Part shown: positions 12,971-18,490 of the stretch, piece after piece | Position numbering within the stretch: position 1 is the first letter of the stretch | Layout: each line of letters starts with the position of its first letter | Origin: Prevotella sp. CAG:1092 | GTDB lineage: Bacteria; Bacteroidota; Bacteroidia; Bacteroidales; Bacteroidaceae | Direction of reading: 5' to 3' | Assembly (NCBI GenBank): GCA_000436915.1 | Contig: HF994152.1 | Span: 1-18,490, forward strand | Length of the DNA stretch: 18,490 nt | Position numbers and translations under genes: made by a program | Notes under the pieces: generated by a model | The model's input: only the letters and a program-made list of their open reading frames with translations | Databases searched by the model: none | Told to the model about the DNA's origin: nothing

Positions 12971-14173
12971 ATGGCAAACAAGAAAGTTGTAGTCGCATTC
13001 AGCGGCGGACTTGACACTTCATACACAGTTATGAAACTCAAGGAAGAAGGATATGATGTATATGCTGCATGTGCCAACACAGGTGGCTTTTCTGCAGAAC
13101 AGCTGAAGACCAACGAGGAGAATGCTTATAAGTTGGGAGCTAAAGCATACGTTACTCTCGACGTTACCCACGAATACTACGATAAGTCATTGAAATATAT
13201 GATTTTCGGTAATGTATTGCGCAACAACTGCTACCCTATCTCCGTATCTTCTGAGCGTATATTCCAAGCTATTGCCATAGCTCGCTATGCTAAAGAGATT
13301 GGCGCCGACGCTATTGCTCACGGAAGTACTGGTGCGGGCAACGACCAAATACGTTTCGATATGACATTCCTCGTGATGGCTCCTGGCATCGAGATTATCA
13401 CTCTCACCCGCGACAAGAAGCTTACTCGTAAGGAAGAGGTTGACTACCTCAACGACCATGGTTATTTTGCCGACTTCACCAAGCTGAAGTATTCATATAA
13501 TGTAGGTATCTGGGGAACCAGCATCTGTGGTGGTGAACTCCTCGACCCTACTCAGGGTTTGCCAGAAGAGGCTTACCTTAAGCATGTAACAGCAAAGGAG
13601 CAGGAGACTACTCTCAAGATTACCTTCGACAAGGGTGAGATTGTTGCTGTGAATGGCGAGAAGTTTGACGATAAGGTTGCTGCCATTCAGAAGATTGAAG
13701 AGATAGGCGCTTCTTACGCTATTGGCCGTGATGCCAACGTTGGTGATACTATCATCGGTATCAAGGGACGTGTAGGTTTCGAGGCTGCAGCTCCTAAGCT
13801 CATCATCGAGGCTCACCGTCTATTGGAGAAGAGCACTCTTAGCAAGTGGCAGCAGTATTGGAAGGATCAGGTTGCCAACTGGTATGGTATGTTCCTCCAC
13901 GAGAGTCAGTATCTTGAGCCTGTCATGCCAGACATCGAGGCTATGTTGACTTCTTCTCAGCGCAACGTCACAGGTACTGCCATCCTCAAGCTCCGTCCTT
14001 ATGGGTTCGAGACTGTTGGTGTAGACTCTGACAACGACCTCACAAAGTCTAAGCTCGGCGAATATGGCGAGACTCAGACCGGTTGGACTGCCGACGAGGC
14101 CAAGGGCTTCATCAAGGTTAGCTCTACCCCATTGCGTGTATACTACGGCATGCACCCTAACGAGGAAAGATAA
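12971..14173 (+). CDS. argG: Argininosuccinate synthase
   Basis: The ATG at 12971 (MANKKVVVAFSGGLDTS) gives 400 residues, the family length; the open frame further upstream overlaps the GNAT gene and is not used. The enzyme joins citrulline and aspartate with ATP to give argininosuccinate, the penultimate arginine step. The ATP-binding PP-loop is AFSGGLDTS (residues 9-17). Other conserved blocks are AHGSTGAGNDQIRFD (aspartate/ATP site), YSYNVGIWGTSICGGEL, and the C-terminal YGMFLHESQYLEPVMPDIEA. HGSTGAGNDQ is the variant common in Bacteroidetes (classically HGATGKGNDQ). It lies 62 bases after the GNAT remnant and in the same operon. Confidence 0.95.
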   Translation: MANKKVVVAFSGGLDTSYTVMKLKEEGYDVYAACANTGGFSAEQLKTNEENAYKLGAKAYVTLDVTHEYYDKSLKYMIFGNVLRNNCYPISVSSERIFQAIAIARYAKEIGADAIAHGSTGAGNDQIRFDMTFLVMAPGIEIITLTRDKKLTRKEEVDYLNDHGYFADFTKLKYSYNVGIWGTSICGGELLDPTQGLPEEAYLKHVTAKEQETTLKITFDKGEIVAVNGEKFDDKVAAIQKIEEIGASYAIGRDANVGDTIIGIKGRVGFEAAAPKLIIEAHRLLEKSTLSKWQQYWKDQVANWYGMFLHESQYLEPVMPDIEAMLTSSQRNVTGTAILKLRPYGFETVGVDSDNDLTKSKLGEYGETQTGWTADEAKGFIKVSSTPLRVYYGMHPNEER

Positions 14174-14263
14174 AAAAACAGAATAATGCTGTGTCTACTG
14201 CAACCTTTAGGTATCCACGTGCGTCAAATAATAAAACAATAACACATTATTATATATTATATT

Positions 14264-14455
14264 ATGGCAACAGGAAAAAGATTACATCGCAGCAGCGACG
14301 ATAAATGGATTGCAGGTGTCTGCGGAGGTTTTGCAGAGTATTTAGATTGGGACCCTACTCTAATACGTTTGGCATGGCTGTTTCTGACAGTATTCAGCGC
14401 AGGTTTCCCAGGTTTGCTCATCTACATATTCTTGTGGATTTGCATGCCGAAGTAA
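14264..14455 (+). CDS. Small PspC-domain membrane protein, 63 aa
   Basis: A single PspC domain: KRLHRSSDDKWIAGVCGGFAEYLDWDPTLIRLAW (GVCGGxAEYxxxDPTxxRLxW is the family signature), followed by one hydrophobic segment (LFLTVFSAGFPGLLIYIFLW) and a short tail ending MPK. PspC proteins sit in the inner membrane and are known from envelope-stress responses. There is no pspA or other stress gene nearby. It lies between argG and argC in the same direction, 90 bases after argG and 43 bases before argC, so it is probably read with the arginine operon without any evident role in it. Confidence 0.85.
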   Translation: MATGKRLHRSSDDKWIAGVCGGFAEYLDWDPTLIRLAWLFLTVFSAGFPGLLIYIFLWICMPK

Positions 14456-14498
14456 TATTCTTACTTCACTCTATGGGAGCCACTAACAACTCCACACA

Positions 14499-15500
14499 AT
14501 GATTAAAATTGGAATTTTAGGTGCTGCAGGATATACAGGAGGCGAACTTATTCGTCTCCTGTTAAATCATCCTGAAGCAGAGATAGTTTTCGCAAATAGC
14601 GAAAGCAATGCAGGCAATAGTGTTGCCGATGTACACGAAGGTCTCTATGGCGAAACAGACTTGAAGTTTACTGCCGAAATGCCTTTCGACCAGGTAGATG
14701 TCATTTTCTTCTGCTTCGGTCATGGCAAGAGCGAGGCTTTCCTTAAGGAACACAATGTGCCTGAGAAAGTGAAAATCATCGACTTGGCTCAAGACTTTCG
14801 TCTTGCTCCTCAAACTGTGGTTGCAACTCAGCAACCAACTCCAGCAGACCACGACTTCGTATATGGTCTTCCGGAAATAAATGAGGCAAAGATAGCTTCT
14901 GCTATGCATGTTGCCAACCCTGGTTGTTTTGCCACATGTATTCAGCTTGGCTTGTTGCCTGCAGCAAAGATGGGACTCATCAACAGCGACGTTAGCGTTA
15001 ATGCTATTACTGGCAGCACGGGTGCCGGTCAGAAGCCTGGAGCAACAACCCATTTCTCTTGGCGTATGGGCAACATGAGTATCTATAAGGCTTTCAGCCA
15101 TCAGCATGTGCCAGAGATATGCCAGAGCCTTAAGCAGACTCAGGGTTATCTCGATGCTGCCATCGACTTCATTCCTTATCGTGGCGACTTTGCTCGTGGC
15201 ATCTTTGCTACTGAGGTGGTAAAGACCGATAAACCTTTGGATGAGATCGTTGCAGGCTATAAGGAATTCTACAAGGATGCCAAGTTTACTCATTATGTAG
15301 ACAAGGCGCTCGACCTAAAGCAGGTGGTAAACACCAACAAATGTTTGGTTCACGTCGACAAATATGGCGACAAGCTCCTCATCACTTCATGCATCGACAA
15401 CCTCTTAAAGGGTGCCGTTGGCCAAGCAGTACAAAACATGAATATCATGTTTGGAATAAACCAGACTGCTGGATTAAAACTAAAACCTTCTGCTTTTTAA
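14499..15500 (+). CDS. argC: N-acetyl(acyl)-gamma-glutamyl-phosphate reductase
   Basis: 333 residues. It reduces the acylated gamma-glutamyl phosphate to its semialdehyde with NADPH, the third arginine step. The N-terminal Rossmann motif is GILGAAGYTGGELIRLL (residues 5-21). The catalytic cysteine is Cys143 in HVANPGCFATC. The family C-terminal block is seen in AFSHQHVPEI and FIPYRGDFARGIFATEV. In Bacteroidetes the pathway is known to use succinylated intermediates, so the physiological substrate may be N-succinyl rather than N-acetyl. The repeat element at 15501 begins on the base right after its TAA stop. Confidence 0.95.
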   Translation: MIKIGILGAAGYTGGELIRLLLNHPEAEIVFANSESNAGNSVADVHEGLYGETDLKFTAEMPFDQVDVIFFCFGHGKSEAFLKEHNVPEKVKIIDLAQDFRLAPQTVVATQQPTPADHDFVYGLPEINEAKIASAMHVANPGCFATCIQLGLLPAAKMGLINSDVSVNAITGSTGAGQKPGATTHFSWRMGNMSIYKAFSHQHVPEICQSLKQTQGYLDAAIDFIPYRGDFARGIFATEVVKTDKPLDEIVAGYKEFYKDAKFTHYVDKALDLKQVVNTNKCLVHVDKYGDKLLITSCIDNLLKGAVGQAVQNMNIMFGINQTAGLKLKPSAF

Positions 15501-16039
15501 GTGAAGAACGAAGAGTGAAGAGTGAAGAATCCAAATGCTTTAATAATTAAAAATGGATAGAGATAGATATAATAGGGATAAATCGCCCCTACATATAAAA
15601 AGCTTCGAATTTGCTGTTAGGATAATCAAGATGGTTAAATATATTGATTGTCCAAACAAAATGATTTCTTGTACTAACCAAGTCTTCAGATCAGGAACAG
15701 CTATCGGAGCTCTCGTCCGAGAAGCAGAATTCGCTCAGAGCCCTTTGGACTTCATCAATAAGCTACATATCTCTTTAAAAGAGTGCAACGAAACAATTTA
15801 TTGGTTATAATTATTCAAAGAAACCGAATTAATCGGTGAAAAAGAATATAACAGCATGTTGGAAGATTGCAACGAACTAATTGCTATATTAGTTTCTTCA
15901 ATCAAGACTGCTAAATTAAGAATTAAAAAGTGAAGCATCAAGATCCTTCACTTAACATAAAAGTTTAACCCCGAAGAGCGTGAGCTTAGAACCCTCAAAA
16001 CTATTGGATTCTTCACTCTTCACTCTTCACTCTTCACTT
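15501..16039. mobile_element. Repeat element carrying a four-helix-bundle gene (long copy)
   Basis: The left end (15501-15530) is four 7-nt units of GTGAAGA type. The right end (16010-16038) holds the same in inverse orientation (TCTTCAC x4). The two 30-bp ends are inverted repeats differing at two positions. Inside are the four-helix-bundle gene (15553-15933), a hairpin AAGTGAAG/CTTCACTT overlapping that gene's stop (15928-15953), and a conserved right-arm segment from 15963. The left 40 bp and right ~76 bp recur in the gene-less copy at 17824-18000. No transposase is encoded and no target-site duplication is clear. I infer a mobile or formerly mobile repeat; I do not know a named family. 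Confidence 0.65.
15553..15933 (+). pseudogene. Four-helix-bundle (S23/Avd-like) protein gene with an in-frame stop
   Basis: The frame from ATG 15553 reads MDRDRYNRDKSPLHIKSFEF, then AVRIIKMVKYIDC, RSGTAIGALVREAEFAQSPL, and DFINKLHISLKECNETIYWL, followed by TAA (15808-15810). The same frame then continues with LFKETELIGEKEYNSMLEDC and a helix ending TAKLRIKK before TGA at 15931. The order of motifs (helix 1, LxxQxxRSGTSIGANxxEA, DFIxKxxIALKEAxETxYWL, LxxTxxI) is that of the S23-type four-helix-bundle family, which includes proteins encoded in 23S rRNA intervening sequences and the Avd subunit of diversity-generating retroelements. The stop replaces the residue after YWL, so the ~126-residue protein is truncated at 85, losing the fourth helix. 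No reverse transcriptase or variable repeat is nearby. Confidence 0.75.
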
Positions 16040-16693
16040 TTCCCCAACCCCTTCTTCTACACTCCCCATCCCCTTTGCAAGCAAGCCATGGCAGAAGTTG
16101 AGCAACGACTCAACGCTATGGCAAAGAATGATAATGCTTTGAGGATAGAGCTTCAGAAGGGCAAGATGATAGGAGTGCTCATCGTTGAAGACCAAGCAGG
16201 CAACCTAAGCTACCTCGCCGCCTTCAGCGGACAGATTGGCGATAGAGACACCTTGCCCGGCTTCGTACCGCCAGTATTCTCCTATCTCTCGCCACAAGGA
16301 TATTTTAAACAAGAAGAAGCCAACATCTCCGCCATCAACAAGCAGATTTCCGATATAGAAAATAGCGAAGAGTTTGCTTCGCTTAAGTTGTTGCTTGCTG
16401 ATTCTGAGCGTCTATGCAAGAAGCAGATAGATGATTTCAAAACAAAGATGGCTGATGCCAAACTCCTTCGCGACAGTCGCCGACAGCAAGGTTCTTTAAC
16501 TCCTGCCGAAGAGGCCCAAATGATAAAAGAGAGCCAACACCTCAAAGCCGAACTCCGCCGACTCAAAGCTCGCTGCAAGGCTGATGTTGACGCAATCTCT
16601 GCACAATACAACACCCTTGCCGACAAAATCAAAACCTTAAAGTCCGAACGCCAACAACGTTCTGACAGCCTACAGCTTCACTTAATTCAATGA
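15980..16693 (+). pseudogene. Fragment of a Bacteroidetes-type RluA pseudouridine synthase (N-terminal region only)
   Basis: The frame starts at a GTG (15980) inside the repeat and codes SLFTLHSSLF there; the recognisable protein begins at NPFFYTPHPLC (about 16045). An ATG at 16088 (MAEVEQRL) is the alternative start. From memory, Bacteroides RluA-family synthases have a long N-terminal extension with FTYPFxYTPHPLC, LQKGKMFGVLIV, GYLAAFSG, FVPPVYDLL, EExQISAIN, then a coiled coil ending in ..ERKxRSxALQ. All are seen: LQKGKMIGVLIVED, LSYLAAFSGQIGDRD, FVPPVFSYLSPQGYF, EANISAINKQI, a long charged helix, and RQQRSDSLQLHLIQ. The catalytic RluA domain that should follow is absent: TGA at 16691 overlaps the argD ATG. 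Translation may be coupled to argD. The fragment lies between repeat ends, with CTTCACTTAA at both boundaries' edge sequences. Confidence 0.65.
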
Positions 16694-17823
16694 TACTATA
16701 CGACGTATATCCTCTTTTCGATATAAATATTGTAAAGGGCAAGGGCTGCAAGGTATGGGACGACAAAGGTCAGGAATACCTCGACCTTTATGGCGGCCAT
16801 GCAGTAATCAGCATAGGTCATTGCCATCCTCACTATGTGGAGATGCTGACCAACCAACTTAATGAGTTAGGATTCTATTCCAACTCCGTAATCAACAAAC
16901 TGCAGGTGAAGCTCGCTGAGCGTTTAGGCAAAGCAAGTGGCTACGACGACTATCAGTTATTCCTCATCAACTCTGGTGCCGAAGCTAACGAGAATGCATT
17001 GAAGTTGGCATCTTTCACCAACGGCAGAACTCGCGTACTCTCTATAGAGAAAGCTTTCCATGGTCGTACATCTCTTGCCGTTGAGGTAACGAACAATCCT
17101 AAGATTATCGCTCCTATCAACGCTAATGGTCATGTCACCTATCTTCCTATCAACGATCTTGAGGCTTGGGAGAAGGAACTTGCTAAGGGCGATGTTTGCG
17201 CTTGCATCATCGAAGCCATTCAGGGCGTAGGTGGTTGCAACATGGTTACTCCTGAGTTTGCACAGGGCTTGCAGGCAGCTTGCAAGAAATATGGTACCGT
17301 GCTCATCTGCGACGAGATACAATGTGGCTATGGTCGTAGCGGTAAGTTCTTCGCTCATCAATGGCTCGGCATTCGTCCTGATATGATTACCGTAGCTAAG
17401 GGCATCGGCAATGGTTTCCCTATGGGTGGTGTATTGATTTCGCCTGAGTTTAAGCCTGTTTATGGTCAGCTTGGCACAACCTTCGGTGGCAACCACCTTG
17501 CATGTACTGCAGCGCTCGCCGTGCTCGATGTCTTTGAGAAAGAGAACTTGGTAGAGAATGCGCATGTGGTAGGTGAATATCTCATCAGTCAGCTCAAGGA
17601 GCTACAGAAACGCAACAGTCATATCACCGAGATTCGCGGACGTGGACTCATGGTAGGTGTCGTTCTCGATATTCCTCACAAGGAGGTTCGCAACAAGCTC
17701 ATCCACGAACAGCATTGCTTCACAGGTTGCGCTGGCACCAACATCCTCCGCATTCTTCCTCCATTAATATTAAGCAAAGAAAATGTTGAGGATTTCATAA
17801 CCCGCCTTGAGGCGGTGTTATAA
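16690..17823 (+). CDS. argD: Acetyl(acyl)ornithine aminotransferase
   Basis: 377 residues, PLP-dependent class-III aminotransferase. It transfers the amino group from glutamate to the acylated glutamate semialdehyde, giving N-acylornithine. The ATG at 16690 starts the conserved MILYDVYPLFDINIVKG. Landmarks are NSGAEANENALKLA (PLP phosphate site), FHGRTSLAVEVT, IICDEIQ-type segment VLICDEIQCGYGRSGKFFA, and the PLP-binding lysine Lys237 in TVAKGIGNGFPMGG. A Thr-Phe-Gly-Gly-Asn-His block (TFGGNHLACTAALAVLD) follows. Its start overlaps the stop of the RluA fragment (ATGA), so translation may depend on it. The repeat at 17824 begins on the base after its TAA. Confidence 0.94.
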   Translation: MILYDVYPLFDINIVKGKGCKVWDDKGQEYLDLYGGHAVISIGHCHPHYVEMLTNQLNELGFYSNSVINKLQVKLAERLGKASGYDDYQLFLINSGAEANENALKLASFTNGRTRVLSIEKAFHGRTSLAVEVTNNPKIIAPINANGHVTYLPINDLEAWEKELAKGDVCACIIEAIQGVGGCNMVTPEFAQGLQAACKKYGTVLICDEIQCGYGRSGKFFAHQWLGIRPDMITVAKGIGNGFPMGGVLISPEFKPVYGQLGTTFGGNHLACTAALAVLDVFEKENLVENAHVVGEYLISQLKELQKRNSHITEIRGRGLMVGVVLDIPHKEVRNKLIHEQHCFTGCAGTNILRILPPLILSKENVEDFITRLEAVL

Positions 17824-18000
17824 GTGAAGAACGAAGAGTGAAGAGTGAAGAATCAAAATGCTTAACAGCTTATTATAAAGCTAATAAATTCTTCACTCTT
17901 TACTCTTCACTCATCACTTAAATATGTTTAACCGAAGATAGAGAGTTTAGAACCATAAAAACTATCGGATTCTTCACTCTTCACTCTTCACTCTTCACTT
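17824..18000. mobile_element. Repeat element, compact copy without a gene
   Basis: The first 40 bp (17824-17863) match 15501-15540 at 39 of 40 positions. The last ~75 bp (17926-18000) match 15963-16039, sharing GTTTAA..CCGAAGA, TTAGAACC and the TCTTCAC heptamers. Terminal inverted repeats of 30 bp match at 28 positions. A middle heptamer block (ATTCTTCACTCTTTACTC...) at 17889-17917 pairs with the left end as a long hairpin. There is no open frame. It sits exactly between the argD stop and proC and behaves like a MITE-sized derivative of the long copy. Confidence 0.7.
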
Positions 18001-18005
18001 AATCT

Positions 18006-18490
18006 ATGAAAATTTCTATCATTGGAGCTGGAGCCATGGGCGGTGCCATGGTCGAAGGACTCTTGCAGAGCGAGAAGTTTCTTCCTTCCGACATTACTGT
18101 CTCTGACCACAATCAGCCAGTTTTAGACCACTTTGCAAGCAAAGGAGCAAGCGTAACATTAGACAACCAGCTTGCCGTAGATGGTACCGACATCGTATGC
18201 GTAGTGGTAAAACCATGGTGCGTAGAGAAAACACTAAAGGGCATCAAGGATGCTCTCGACTATAAGAGCCAAAAGCTCGTTGTTGTGGCAGCAGGTGTTC
18301 CTTCTGCCGAAATCAAGCAATGGCTCGATAAGGATGGTTGCACACCAACTTTCTTCCTCGTAATGCCAAACATCGCCATAGCCTACAAGCAGTCTATGAC
18401 TTTCATCACTCCTGTAGACGCATCGGCAACAGAAATAAAGCAGATAACCGACATCTTCGACGAACTTGGCGAAAGCCTCATCATGGAAGA
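18006..18490 (+). CDS. proC: Pyrroline-5-carboxylate reductase (5' part, runs off the right edge)
   Basis: 161 codons are visible from ATG 18006, MKISIIGAGAMGGAMVEGLL, with the NAD(P)-binding Rossmann motif GAGAMG at residues 7-12. VCVVVKPWCVEKTL and VVVAAGVPSAEIKQWL follow the family pattern (VVKP; AAGV), as do VMPNIAIAYKQSM. The enzyme reduces pyrroline-5-carboxylate to proline. Its linkage to argD fits the ornithine/proline metabolism link and the order seen in Bacteroides (argG-argC-argD-proC). It starts 6 bases after the repeat element. Confidence 0.93.
   Translation, partial: MKISIIGAGAMGGAMVEGLLQSEKFLPSDITVSDHNQPVLDHFASKGASVTLDNQLAVDGTDIVCVVVKPWCVEKTLKGIKDALDYKSQKLVVVAAGVPSAEIKQWLDKDGCTPTFFLVMPNIAIAYKQSMTFITPVDASATEIKQITDIFDELGESLIME

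Noticed and set aside
14562..15293. 243-codon minus-strand open frame
   Set aside because: Shadow of argC.
15553..15933. Diversity-generating retroelement based on the Avd-like protein
   Set aside because: No reverse transcriptase, template repeat or variable repeat found in the window.
15501..18000. CRISPR array from the heptamer repeats
   Set aside because: The units are 7 nt and contiguous, with no repeat-spacer alternation and no cas genes.

Overview
The window looks like a chromosomal segment of a Bacteroidales bacterium, most likely Prevotellaceae (Prevotella/Segatella-like). The evidence is a SusC/SusD pair with a GH28-type enzyme, a Bacteroidetes-style arginine gene order (argR, GNAT, argG, argC, argD, proC), promoters of the TTTG / TAnnTTTG type instead of TTGACA/TATAAT, and few strong Shine-Dalgarno sequences. 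No rRNA, tRNA or CRISPR array was seen.

Left part (1-3670): an accessory, partly decayed region. On the minus strand an XRE repressor (1435-1644) with a probable autoregulatory operator precedes three small tightly spaced genes of unknown function (225 aa, 110 aa, and one running off the left edge). To the right lie a triple 20-bp repeat, a strong terminator, and a junction where the 3' end of a lost minus-strand gene abuts the 3' end of a lost plus-strand gene (AAA_4/AlbA-type winged-helix tail). An XRE protein of the kind that usually accompanies restriction-modification genes follows with no such genes beside it. Several hundred bases hold only repeats and inverted repeats.

Middle (3671-9990): a small minus-strand polysaccharide-utilisation locus, transcribed GH28 -> susC -> susD and ending in a strong terminator. 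A secreted GH28-fold enzyme would cut a pectin-like glycan outside the inner membrane, and the SusC/SusD complex would import the products. No SusE/F-like lipoprotein and no dedicated regulator is present in the window. The minus-strand gene for myo-inositol-1-phosphate synthase (10054-11382) lies next to it with its own promoter and terminator.

Right part (11656-18490): a plus-strand arginine/proline operon read away from the inositol gene. Order: argR, a 27-codon bridging ORF, a GNAT acetyltransferase broken by a 26-bp tandem duplication, argG, a small PspC membrane protein, argC, a repeat-flanked four-helix-bundle (S23-like) gene with an in-frame stop, a fragment of a Bacteroidetes-type RluA pseudouridine synthase, argD (start codon overlaps the fragment's stop), a compact copy of the same repeat element, and proC (runs off the right edge). 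ArgC and ArgD act on an acylated glutamate backbone, which in Bacteroidetes is known to be succinylated, so the GNAT is the natural candidate for the first acylation step.

The most unusual feature is a repeat element seen twice: 15501-16039, carrying a four-helix-bundle gene, and 17824-18000, a short gene-less version with the same ends. Both have ~30-bp terminal inverted repeats built from a 7-nt unit (GTGAAGA), and both begin on the first base after a stop codon of an arginine gene. This suggests an undescribed repeat family that spreads between operon genes, with the four-helix-bundle protein as cargo or helper.
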